DNA from: an uncultured Ruminococcus sp.
GTDB lineage: Bacteria; Bacillota; Clostridia; Oscillospirales; Ruminococcaceae
Assembly: GCA_910584195.1 (NCBI GenBank)
Contig: CAJTYV010000001.1
Span: 128,718-192,717, forward strand
Reading direction: 5' to 3'
DNA length: 64,000 bases
The position numbers were made by a program, and so were the translations under genes. Shown piece after piece: positions 24,682 through 32,280 of the stretch (positions are counted from its first letter, which is position 1; every line of letters begins with the position of its first letter). The notes beneath the pieces are model-generated. The model saw nothing but the letters and a program-made list of their open reading frames with translations, made no database searches and was not told the DNA's origin.

Positions 24682-26759
24682 TTTTTCAGCTCTCTTTCAT
24701 AATTGCAGCTTTCGTTTTCACATATGAGCTTTCCGGATTTTCCGCCCTTATTAAAAAGAGTTTTTCCACAATCCGGACATTTCTCGGCGGTTGGAACATT
24801 CCATGTCATAAAATCGCACTCCGGGTAACCCTCGCAGCCGTAGAAACTTCTGCCTCTTTTGGATTTTTTCAAAAGCATTTTTTTGCCGCATCTCGGACAG
24901 CAGCCGTCCGATTCCGTTACAAGCTGCTTGGCGTTTTTACACTCGGGGAATCCGGGACAGGCAAGAAATTTTCCGTATCTGCCGTACTTTATAACCATAT
25001 TTCTTCCGCAGTTTTCGCATATGATGTCGGTTTCCTCATCGGGCACTTTCACACGCTTACCTTCCATAGCCGTTTCTGCCTTTTCAAGGTCAGCAGCAAA
25101 ATCCTTGTAGAACTCGTGAAGCGTTGTAACCCAGTCCTTATCGCCTTTTTCCACTTCGTCAAGACTGCTTTCCATATCGGCAGTGAACTTAGCGTCCACA
25201 ATTCCTCTGAAATGCTCTTTCATAAGCTCTGTTATGACTTCACCCAAAGTAGTAGGCTTCAGCTGCTTGCCCTCATGTTCAACATACTGACGAGCCATGA
25301 TCGTAGAGATAGTTGGAGCATAGGTGGACGGTCTGCCTATACCGTTTTCCTCAAGCGCTTTGATAAGAGAAGCTTCGGTATATCTCGGCGGAGGCTGAGT
25401 AAAATGCTGATTTCCGCTGATCGATTTCAGTTTCGGCTTATCTCCGACGGCAAGGGGAGGAAGCTCCTTTTTAGCCGATTCCTTACCATCGGCAGATTCC
25501 TCATAAAGAACAGTAAAACCGTTAAATTTTACGGAATACCCTGAAGCGCGAAATATACACCCGTTTGCCGAAATATCCGCCGATACGGTATCAAGCAGCG
25601 CGTTAGCCATCTGACTTGCGATAAATCTTGACCATATCAGCTCATAAAGCTTATATTGATCGCTTGTAAGGCTCGATTTTACACGGGCAGGAGTAAGATC
25701 GGAAAGAGACGGACGTATTGCCTCGTGCGCGTCCTGAGCGTTGCTTTTTGATTTGAAAATTCTCGGCTTATCGGGCAGATATTCCTTTCCGTAGACCGTC
25801 TCGATATACTGGGCGGCGGCGGCTTTCGCCTCGTCCGATATACGCAGACTATCCGTTCTCATGTAGGTTATAAGACCAACTGCGCCGATACCCTCGATGT
25901 CAACGCCCTCGTAAAGCTCCTGAGCGGCTTTCATTGTACGCTTTGAAGTGAATCCCAGTTTTTTAGACGCTTCCTGCTGCATTGTGGAAGTGATAAACGG
26001 CGGTGCAGGCTGCTTTTTAGTAACTCGCTTTTTCATTGCCGTTACTTCGTATTCAGCGCCCTCAAGACGCTTCAGCAGATTATCAGCCTCAGCCTGATTC
26101 GGAATTTCCAGTTTTTTTCCGTCTACCGACAAAAGAGCAGCGTCAAAGACCTTTCCCGAACCGGGTGCGGTGAATTTTGCATCTATCGACCAGTATTCCT
26201 TAGGCACAAAAACGCGTATCTCGTTTTCTCTGTCAACAACGATACTTACCGCAACCGTCTGAACACGCCCGGCAGAAAGTCCCCTCTTGACTTTTTTCCA
26301 AAGAAACGGACTGAGCTTATAACCAACAAGGCGATCAAGAATACGCCGCGCCTGCTGTGCGTTCACAAGATCGAGATCTATCTTGTGAGGATTGTTCATT
26401 CCGCTGTTTACTCCAGTTTTTGTAATCTCGTTGAAAGCTACTCTAATATCATCGTTCAGATCGAGTTTAAGAAGCTGCGCAATGTGCCATGAAATAGCCT
26501 CTCCCTCACGGTCAGGGTCGGTAGCAAGGTAAACTTTTTCGCACTTTTTAGCACGTTTTTTCAAGTCCTTGATAACGTCGCCTTTTCCTTTCATATCAAT
26601 GTACTGGGGTTTGAAATCATCTTCCACATCAACGCCCAGCTTAGATTTCGGCAAGTCCCGGATATGACCCATCGAAGCCACTACCTCATAACCCTTGCCG
26701 AGATATTTCTGAATTGTCTTTGCCTTTGCAGGCGACTCAACTATAACTAAATTTGCCAT
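24678..26759 (-). CDS. topA: DNA topoisomerase I
   Basis: The 693-residue protein has the TOPRIM domain at the start (LVIVESPAKAKTIQKYLG, then DPDREGEAISWH). The catalytic Tyr lies in GLITYMRTDS near residue 300, and HEAIRPS is near 345. Two intact Cys4 zinc modules close the protein (CENCGRN ... CPGFPEC; CPRCGKK ... CEGYPEC), followed by a third (CPDCGKT ... CENESC). It relaxes negative supercoils. It lies between dprA and trmFO in the usual order. Confidence 0.98.
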   Translation of the reverse strand: MANLVIVESPAKAKTIQKYLGKGYEVVASMGHIRDLPKSKLGVDVEDDFKPQYIDMKGKGDVIKDLKKRAKKCEKVYLATDPDREGEAISWHIAQLLKLDLNDDIRVAFNEITKTGVNSGMNNPHKIDLDLVNAQQARRILDRLVGYKLSPFLWKKVKRGLSAGRVQTVAVSIVVDRENEIRVFVPKEYWSIDAKFTAPGSGKVFDAALLSVDGKKLEIPNQAEADNLLKRLEGAEYEVTAMKKRVTKKQPAPPFITSTMQQEASKKLGFTSKRTMKAAQELYEGVDIEGIGAVGLITYMRTDSLRISDEAKAAAAQYIETVYGKEYLPDKPRIFKSKSNAQDAHEAIRPSLSDLTPARVKSSLTSDQYKLYELIWSRFIASQMANALLDTVSADISANGCIFRASGYSVKFNGFTVLYEESADGKESAKKELPPLAVGDKPKLKSISGNQHFTQPPPRYTEASLIKALEENGIGRPSTYAPTISTIMARQYVEHEGKQLKPTTLGEVITELMKEHFRGIVDAKFTADMESSLDEVEKGDKDWVTTLHEFYKDFAADLEKAETAMEGKRVKVPDEETDIICENCGRNMVIKYGRYGKFLACPGFPECKNAKQLVTESDGCCPRCGKKMLLKKSKRGRSFYGCEGYPECDFMTWNVPTAEKCPDCGKTLFNKGGKSGKLICENESCNYERELKK

Positions 26760-26781
26760 TTGATAACCTCATAATCTATAT

Positions 26782-28047
26782 TCATGAAACAAATTCATAT
26801 AATCTTCCGGGACATGACCTGACAGCACCAATTATCTCCAGCTCTGTAAGTTCAATCATAAGCTCAGCGGCATTTATTCCCAATTTAGTGCAAATAACGT
26901 CCGCATGAAGCCTGCCTTCATTATAGAGAAGCATCGAAATATCGCGAGCCAGTCCCTCGGGAATGCTGTCAAAACTTATTTGGACGTCGGATTTATTATT
27001 ATCGTCATGTCTCTGCTGAAATAACGAATCATTTCTATTATCAGTCGGATTTACCTTCTTCTGCTCTAAAAATTCATTTTCAAGCGATGCCTTCGGAGCT
27101 TCCGTATGCTGTATTGGCTTAGAGTCAATTATATATGCAAAGGCATCTGATTTTATATAGGCGTCCGCAGAAGAACCCGGTTTAAAAAAATCCGTTATAT
27201 CGTCCACGCTCATTACCGGCACGGCGCCCTCCCTCAAAAGACGGATATTTCCGCCATATGAAAAACTGAAAATATCTGCCGGCGGAAGAACGAACAATTC
27301 CCTGCCCTGCTCGGCGGCAAGCTTTGCAGTAATGATAGAACCTGAATTTTCTGCCGCTTCGAACACTATAGCCGCTCTTCCGAGGGCTGAAAGTATTCTG
27401 TTCCTTTTTGGAAAACTGCCGCGGTGAGGACGAGTTCCCGGTGGATACTCCGAAACGAAAACGCCTCCGGAAGCAAGGATTTTATCCCTGAACTTAAAAT
27501 TTTCTTTAGGGTAATCAACGTCTACTCCACATCCGAGAACACAAGCGGTTGGCAGATCAAGCTCTGCCGCTGCCATATGAGAAGTTATATCTATCCCCAC
27601 AGCAAATCCGCTTACGATAACGAAGCCTTTCGAAGCAAGTTCGGAGCATATCCGTCGGCATACTGAAATGCTGTAATCTCCGGCACGTCTTGTACCGACC
27701 GAAGTAATTGTCTTTGTTCCCGTCAGACAGCCGATATTACCCTTATAAAAAAGCACAGGCGGAGGATCGGCAATATATCTGAGCTGATTCGGGTACTCCT
27801 TTTCTGAATAAGCTGCAATACCAATACCCATTCTGCTGCATTCCGCAATAAGATCTTCGGCATTTTTCAAGCTGTAGGAATTTATATTTTTTCTTTCACC
27901 GTCAGTAAGGTTAAGAAGCCTGCTGCCGGAAAGTATCTCACAGCAAACCTCCTCTGCCGTTTCGAAGATATTCATAAGCTGCCATAGTCGGCGGCATCCG
28001 CCTCCGAACACCATACCGAGCCATATCCAGTATTTCTTCTCGTTCAT
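26782..28047 (-). CDS. dprA: DNA processing protein DprA
   Basis: The protein has 421 residues from ATG at 28047. GTG five codons earlier lies within the Shine-Dalgarno region. The Rossmann core shows SVGTRRAGDYS, VSGFAVGIDITSHMAA and CVLGCGVDVDYP, then FPKRNRILSALG and GSIITAKLAAEQGR. A linker (about 295-355) and a winged-helix end with HADVICTKLGI follow. DprA loads RecA on incoming single-stranded DNA during transformation. The start overlaps the upstream rRNA methylase stop. Confidence 0.95.
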   Translation of the reverse strand: MNEKKYWIWLGMVFGGGCRRLWQLMNIFETAEEVCCEILSGSRLLNLTDGERKNINSYSLKNAEDLIAECSRMGIGIAAYSEKEYPNQLRYIADPPPVLFYKGNIGCLTGTKTITSVGTRRAGDYSISVCRRICSELASKGFVIVSGFAVGIDITSHMAAAELDLPTACVLGCGVDVDYPKENFKFRDKILASGGVFVSEYPPGTRPHRGSFPKRNRILSALGRAAIVFEAAENSGSIITAKLAAEQGRELFVLPPADIFSFSYGGNIRLLREGAVPVMSVDDITDFFKPGSSADAYIKSDAFAYIIDSKPIQHTEAPKASLENEFLEQKKVNPTDNRNDSLFQQRHDDNNKSDVQISFDSIPEGLARDISMLLYNEGRLHADVICTKLGINAAELMIELTELEIIGAVRSCPGRLYEFVS

Positions 28048-28826
28048 TTTTTCAGCTCCCACATAAGTATTCCCGCAGCCATAGCAGCATTAAGAGAATT
28101 TATAGATCCGTTCATGGGAATAGTCACCCGTCTGTCACAGCGCATCGCCACATCTCTCGGAAGCCCGTTTCCCTCATTGCCAATAAATATAGCTTGAATA
28201 CCGTCAAAGCGGCATTCGGTCACTTTTTCCGCATCATAGTCTATCACCGCAGCAGAGGTTTCCGCACCGCCGCTTTCAAGCAGTTCAAACAATCTGTCCG
28301 TATTGTTTTCCACAAAAATTTTCATGCGAAATACCGAACCCATTGTAGCCCGTATTACCTTTGGACTGTAAAGATCACAGCTTCCCGAAAGAATAACTCC
28401 GTCCATACTGAGCGCATCCGCCGTACGGATTATCATTCCTACGTTTCCCGGATCCTGAAGTCCGTATAAAACGGCATATCTACCGCCGTCACGAAAAACG
28501 ACTTTTTTTTCGTTTGGTATCTTACAAATTGCAAATATCCCCTGAGTAGTATCGGTAGATGAGATCTTATTTCCAAGCTCATTTGAAATAACAAGCGTTT
28601 TTGTATTTCTCAAATCAGCCTGAAACAGAGTATTGCCAAATTTTTCACAGGCATTTTTGCTCATTATAAGGTGAGTTATACTTTCGCTCTCGCGGACAGC
28701 ATCCTCAACGATACGTAACCCTTCCAACACGAATAAGCCGTATTGAAGCCTTTCTTTTTTTGAACAAGACAGCTTCTGATACAGCTTGATAATAGGATTT
28801 TCCTTAGATGTAATAATATTTTCCAA
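28044..28826 (-). CDS. TrmH/SpoU family 2'-O-methyltransferase
   Basis: The 260-residue protein starts at TTG. An N-terminal substrate-binding domain begins ITSKENPIIKLYQKL. The SPOUT domain motifs are GLQDPGNVGMIIRTADAL, IFIGNEGNGLP and IPMNGSINSLNAAMAAGILMWE, which form the AdoMet-binding trefoil knot. It probably methylates a ribose in 23S rRNA or tRNA, but the exact site cannot be read from sequence. It heads the long leftward cluster with dprA and topA downstream. The Shine-Dalgarno is weak. Confidence 0.9.
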   Translation of the reverse strand: MENIITSKENPIIKLYQKLSCSKKERLQYGLFVLEGLRIVEDAVRESESITHLIMSKNACEKFGNTLFQADLRNTKTLVISNELGNKISSTDTTQGIFAICKIPNEKKVVFRDGGRYAVLYGLQDPGNVGMIIRTADALSMDGVILSGSCDLYSPKVIRATMGSVFRMKIFVENNTDRLFELLESGGAETSAAVIDYDAEKVTECRFDGIQAIFIGNEGNGLPRDVAMRCDRRVTIPMNGSINSLNAAMAAGILMWELKK

Positions 28827-28889
28827 TAATCAGAACCCCCGAATATTTACTTGCCGATCCGGTCAATATCAGAATCCGCTTAATAGTAT

Positions 28890-28923
28890 TACAACAAAAC
28901 ACGCTCTTTATCAAGAACGTGTT
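28890..28923 (-). terminator. Terminator of infC-rpmI-rplT
   Basis: AACACG and CGTGTT flank an inner CTT/AAG pairing. On the minus strand TTTTGTTGT follows. It lies 19 bases past the rplT stop. Confidence 0.75.
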
Positions 28924-28941
28924 GTCGTAAGTAATCGTAAA

Positions 28942-29295
28942 TTAAAGAGCAGCCTTAGCCTTTTCAACGATAGCGGTAAATCCTGCGGCGTCATTCACAG
29001 CGATCTCCGAGAGCATCTTTCTGTTGAGAGTGATGCCTGCCTTTTTACAGCCGTTCATGAACGTAGAGTAATTCATGCCGTTTATCTTGGCAGCGGCGGA
29101 AATTCTTGCGATCCAAAGCTGTCTGAAAGTTCTCTTCTTCTGCTTTCTGCCGATGTAAGCATAATTGCCGGACTTCATAACAGCCTGTTTAGCCATCTTA
29201 AAGTGCTTGCTCTTAGCGCCCCAGTATCCCTTTGCAAGCTTCAAAGTTTTATTTCTTCTCTTACGAGTCATCATTGCACCTTTAATACGTGCCAT
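28942..29295 (-). CDS. rplT: 50S ribosomal protein L20
   Basis: The 117-residue protein starts MARIKGAMMTRKRRNKTLKL, with GYWGAKSKHFKMAKQAV, RKQKKRTFRQLWI and INGMNYSTFMNG as in bacterial L20. It binds 23S rRNA early in 50S assembly and represses its own operon in several bacteria. GGAGGTATAAGATT precedes ATG. It is the last gene of infC-rpmI-rplT. Confidence 0.98.
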   Translation of the reverse strand: MARIKGAMMTRKRRNKTLKLAKGYWGAKSKHFKMAKQAVMKSGNYAYIGRKQKKRTFRQLWIARISAAAKINGMNYSTFMNGCKKAGITLNRKMLSEIAVNDAAGFTAIVEKAKAAL

Positions 29296-29349
29296 AATCT
29301 TATACCTCCGGAATTAATATAGTTAAACGTTTCTGGACAAGGTCCCCGA

Positions 29350-29553
29350 TCACATATAGGGAACGAGCTTTTTGATCGTAGGAGCATTCGCGCTTCCTGC
29401 AACGCCTGCGTTACGTGCAATTCTCTTACGCTTTGTATCCTTCTGAGTAAGTCTGTGTCTTTTATTTGTGTGCTGGTACTTTACCTTACCGCTTCCTGTG
29501 ATCTTAAAACGCTTTTTAGCGCCGGAATGAGTTTTAACCTTAACCTTTGCCAT
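29350..29553 (-). CDS. rpmI: 50S ribosomal protein L35
   Basis: The 67-residue basic protein shows KVKTHSGAKKRFKITGSGK, then KRHRLTQKDTKRKR and a C-terminal KLVPYM, the standard L35 pattern. GGAGGAAAAATAA precedes ATG. It lies between infC and rplT. Confidence 0.98.
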   Translation of the reverse strand: MAKVKVKTHSGAKKRFKITGSGKVKYQHTNKRHRLTQKDTKRKRIARNAGVAGSANAPTIKKLVPYM

Positions 29554-29580
29554 TTATTTTTCCTCCTTAATTAGAACCTG

Positions 29581-30096
29581 TCAGTTCTTTTTGGGACTTA
29601 CAAACATAACCATGCTGCGTCCCTCCATTTTAGCCGGCTTGTCAACAGAACCTGCTGCGGAAACAGCCTCCTTGAAGCGGTCAAGCAGTTCCGCTCCCAA
29701 TTCCGGATGAGCGATCGCTCTCTTGCGGAATCTTACGGAAACTTTAAGCTTATCGCCTCCCTGAAGGAATTTGACAGCCTGATTGACCTTGGTTTCAAAA
29801 TCGTGGGTATCAATTGTGGAGAACATCCGTATCTCCTTGATAGCAACTATCTTCTGATTTTTTCTTGCTTCCTTTTCACGCTTAGCCTGCTCGAAGCAAT
29901 ACTTTCCGTAATCCATGATTCGGCATACGGGAGGAGTAGCCTGCGGAGCTATTTTCACAAGGTCAAGATCCTTGTCGTAGGCTAATTTCTGTGCGTCTCT
30001 GGCAGACATAGTGCCAAGCTTTTTCCCTTCGTCATCGATAACGAGCAATTCCTTATCCCGAATATCTTCGTTGATCTGCAGTTCCTGTTTGCTAAT
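29581..30096 (-). CDS. infC: Translation initiation factor IF-3, ATT start codon
   Basis: The protein has 171 residues if translation starts at ATT (30096-30094), giving (f)M-SKQELQINEDIRDKE, which aligns with known IF-3 N termini. CCGGAGGTG is 9 bases upstream of that ATT. The first ATG in frame, at 30183, lies far upstream in the leader and adds a Cys-rich nonsense extension. TTG two codons before the ATT is too close to the Shine-Dalgarno. The N domain (PVCRIMDYGKYCFE), linker and C domain (FRKRAIAHPELG, KMEGRSMVMFVSPK) are complete. IF-3 rejects non-AUG starts, so an ATT start allows self-control as in E. coli and Bacillus. Confidence 0.96.
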   Translation of the reverse strand: MSKQELQINEDIRDKELLVIDDEGKKLGTMSARDAQKLAYDKDLDLVKIAPQATPPVCRIMDYGKYCFEQAKREKEARKNQKIVAIKEIRMFSTIDTHDFETKVNQAVKFLQGGDKLKVSVRFRKRAIAHPELGAELLDRFKEAVSAAGSVDKPAKMEGRSMVMFVSPKKN

Positions 30097-30240
30097 GTTC
30101 AAGCACCTCCGGACATAAAATAAGTGAGTGCAGAAACATCCACACTCACACAATACGCATATATCCATTTCGGTTACTGACATATTGACCGTTTAAGCTT
30201 AGCCTGACGGTGAGAACGGACTTGTTCTGCTTTCTTACTG
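30097..30240 (-). promoter_or_regulatory. Structured 5' leader of infC-rpmI-rplT
   Basis: About 145 transcribed bases lie between the promoter and the Shine-Dalgarno. They contain GTGAGTG/CACTCAC (near 30123-30149) and ACCGT/ACGGT (near 30189-30213) stems. Firmicute infC operons often carry an L20-binding leader that mimics rRNA. Whether this leader is one needs a covariance-model comparison. Confidence 0.5.
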
Positions 30241-30244
30241 ATTT

Positions 30245-30273
30245 AGTATACACCATTTTCCCGAAATTGTCAA
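30245..30273 (-). promoter_or_regulatory. Consensus sigma-A promoter of infC-rpmI-rplT
   Basis: TTGACA, a 17-base spacer and TATACT on the minus strand, about 150 bases before the infC ATT start. Confidence 0.9.
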
Positions 30274-30281
30274 GGGTAAAT

Positions 30282-30935
30282 TTACTTTTCGTCATTTTTC
30301 ACTAATTTGTCATCAATAATGCTCTTTATTTTGTCCCATACAGCAAAACGTATTTCATATTTTTTCGGATGATACAATATGTCCAGTTCATCATCATCAA
30401 AAAGAACTTCGGCTGATTTATCCTCATCTATTTTTTCGGCAGACGAAATTTCTTCACAGGCAGCGGGAATACAAAGCGGAGGATACATCACACACCACCA
30501 GTTTTTCCCCTGCGCAGAGCCAATTTTTACGCGTAAAGCACGATATTCTCCCGCCGGCATGGTTATATCGCCGTAAACCCTCTCATCGAACACAATGTCT
30601 GCCAGTTCGGCAGTTACTGGAAGTTCGCAGCCCTCCGCTCTAAGTATGCTTTCTGCGGCTTTTTCAATTTCACTCAAATTCTCAGATACCGTTTTCTCCG
30701 CTTCTTTAAGCGAATTTGATTCGGTAAAAAGTCCCATTTCAAGAAGTCCGTCACGTACCATTAGCTTGAGCGACTGATCGTATTCGCTGTCGGATTCCGC
30801 AAGAATATGAAGTCTAAGAACGCTGTTTCTAAGCTTTTCAAGTCTCATTCCGTCCCGAATAACGGCTGCTGCGTTTGATATAAGTATACTGAGAATAAGT
30901 CCTCCGCCCAAAATAAAATTTGTATATTTTTTCAT
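30282..30935 (-). CDS. spoIIR: Stage II sporulation protein R
   Basis: The protein has 217 residues from the ATG 4 bases after GAGGTGAT. A frame beginning 23 codons earlier has no ribosome site. An N-terminal signal/anchor (FILGGGLILSILISNAAAV) is followed by LRLHILAESDSEYDQSLKLMVRDGLLE, the diagnostic SpoIIR block of 'LRFHVIANSDS.DQ.LK..VRD' type. NWWCVMYPPLC is the other conserved block. In Bacillus, SpoIIR is made in the forespore and triggers SpoIIGA to activate sigma-E in the mother cell. It stands alone between the infC promoter and a divergent LRR gene. Confidence 0.93.
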   Translation of the reverse strand: MKKYTNFILGGGLILSILISNAAAVIRDGMRLEKLRNSVLRLHILAESDSEYDQSLKLMVRDGLLEMGLFTESNSLKEAEKTVSENLSEIEKAAESILRAEGCELPVTAELADIVFDERVYGDITMPAGEYRALRVKIGSAQGKNWWCVMYPPLCIPAACEEISSAEKIDEDKSAEVLFDDDELDILYHPKKYEIRFAVWDKIKSIIDDKLVKNDEK

Positions 30936-31228
30936 TAAGATCACCTCGTTCACATAATTGACCCTATACAAAAAAATATTCCGGATATCGTAATTTTTTT
31001 TCAAGCAAAATTCCGATATTTCGGCAGAGAATACAGTCCATAACGCTGTTTTTCAGTCGAAAACCGAAAAAGCGCCCCGAATTCACGGTAAACAGATCAT
31101 ATTTTTTGACTTTACTATCCTGCGAATAATTTATACAATTATATAAAGAACCAAAATACCCAAACAGTTGCCAATTAATAAACGGGGAACTATATCCCCT
31201 GTAGACCTGCAAAAGGAGATATGTTCAT

Positions 31229-32125
31229 ATGAAAAAGTCAATAATCCCTGTATTTATGTCAATTATCTTATTCAAGATTTCTCTTTGCGAGCCGCCGCAT
31301 ACGGCGTCCGCTGCCGAAAACAAACCCGGTTACGTATATACGATAATAGACAACGAAGCTACTGTTACAGGTTTTGAAGGCGATCCGGTCTACATTGAAA
31401 TACCAGAAACGGTCGAAGGCTGCCGCGTCACGGAAATACGAGATAACGCATTCTATGAATGCGGAACGCTCAGACATATTACCATGCCGAACACTATTGA
31501 AAAAATCGGACACCATGCTTTTTATGCCTGTTTTTCACTTGAAAGCATAACTATCCCAGATTCTGTCAAAGAGCTTGGCATGGGCTGCTTCTGCGGATGC
31601 GAATCCCTTACTTCCGCTGAGCTTTCCGACAACATCGCAAGACTGCCCGAATCCTGTTTCCGCAGCTGCACAAATCTCAAAAACATAGAAATACCGCAAA
31701 ATACGGCTGAAATAGGAGATTTTTGCTTCAGCGGCTGCACTTCGCTTTCCTCTGTATCGCTCAGTGACTCGGTAACGGCTTTGGGGGACTGTTCTTTTTA
31801 TATGTGCAGCAGTCTCGATTCCATTTACATACCATCGTCCGTTACGGATCTCGGCGCTTATTCGATCGGCTACACACCCACAGACAGCGGAGCTTCGCAG
31901 ATAGAGGGATTTACGATATTGGGCAGAAAGAAATCATACGCCAAAACATATGCAGATGAAAACGCTATTACATTTGAAAATGCCGATGACGCCGTACACG
32001 CTTTCGCAATACAGCGCATAAACGGTCAGAAAGTATCCATACCTTCAACATTTTTGATGATAGGCGGTCTATTCATTCTTTTGCTCACCGTTTTCTCATT
32101 AAGAAAAAAAACACATCGCAAATAA
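31229..32125 (+). CDS. Leucine-rich repeat surface protein (BspA/LRR_5 type) with C-terminal membrane anchor
   Basis: The 298-residue protein has a signal peptide (about 1-29, MKKSIIPVFMSIILF) and a short strand-rich region. It then carries about five LRR_5 units of roughly 23 residues (pattern IG..AF..C.SL..I.IP.SV, about 60-215) with an unusual richness in Cys. One membrane helix (about 271-290) ends in LRKKTHRK, so the repeats face outside. AAAGGAGATATGTTCAT precedes ATG. BspA-type repeats mediate binding to proteins or polysaccharides, but the ligand here is unknown. It is divergent from spoIIR and precedes the GH9 gene, which has its own promoter. Confidence 0.88.
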   Translation: MKKSIIPVFMSIILFKISLCEPPHTASAAENKPGYVYTIIDNEATVTGFEGDPVYIEIPETVEGCRVTEIRDNAFYECGTLRHITMPNTIEKIGHHAFYACFSLESITIPDSVKELGMGCFCGCESLTSAELSDNIARLPESCFRSCTNLKNIEIPQNTAEIGDFCFSGCTSLSSVSLSDSVTALGDCSFYMCSSLDSIYIPSSVTDLGAYSIGYTPTDSGASQIEGFTILGRKKSYAKTYADENAITFENADDAVHAFAIQRINGQKVSIPSTFLMIGGLFILLLTVFSLRKKTHRK

Positions 32126-32158
32126 TGACATAAATTTAAAAATTCCGCAAAAAAACTA

Positions 32159-32187
32159 TTGCAATTTACCTAAAAATGTGTTATGAT
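32159..32187 (+). promoter_or_regulatory. Sigma-A type promoter for the GH9 cellulase
   Basis: TTGCAA, a 17-base spacer and TATGAT, about 95 bases before the GH9 start codon, so the cellulase has its own transcript. Confidence 0.7.
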
Positions 32188-32280
32188 AAATATACCAAAT
32201 GTTGAATTGTCTCATTTTATTAATTAAAGATCAAGGGATGATTAAATTGAGACAAATAATTGTAAATGGAGGTATTTGGA

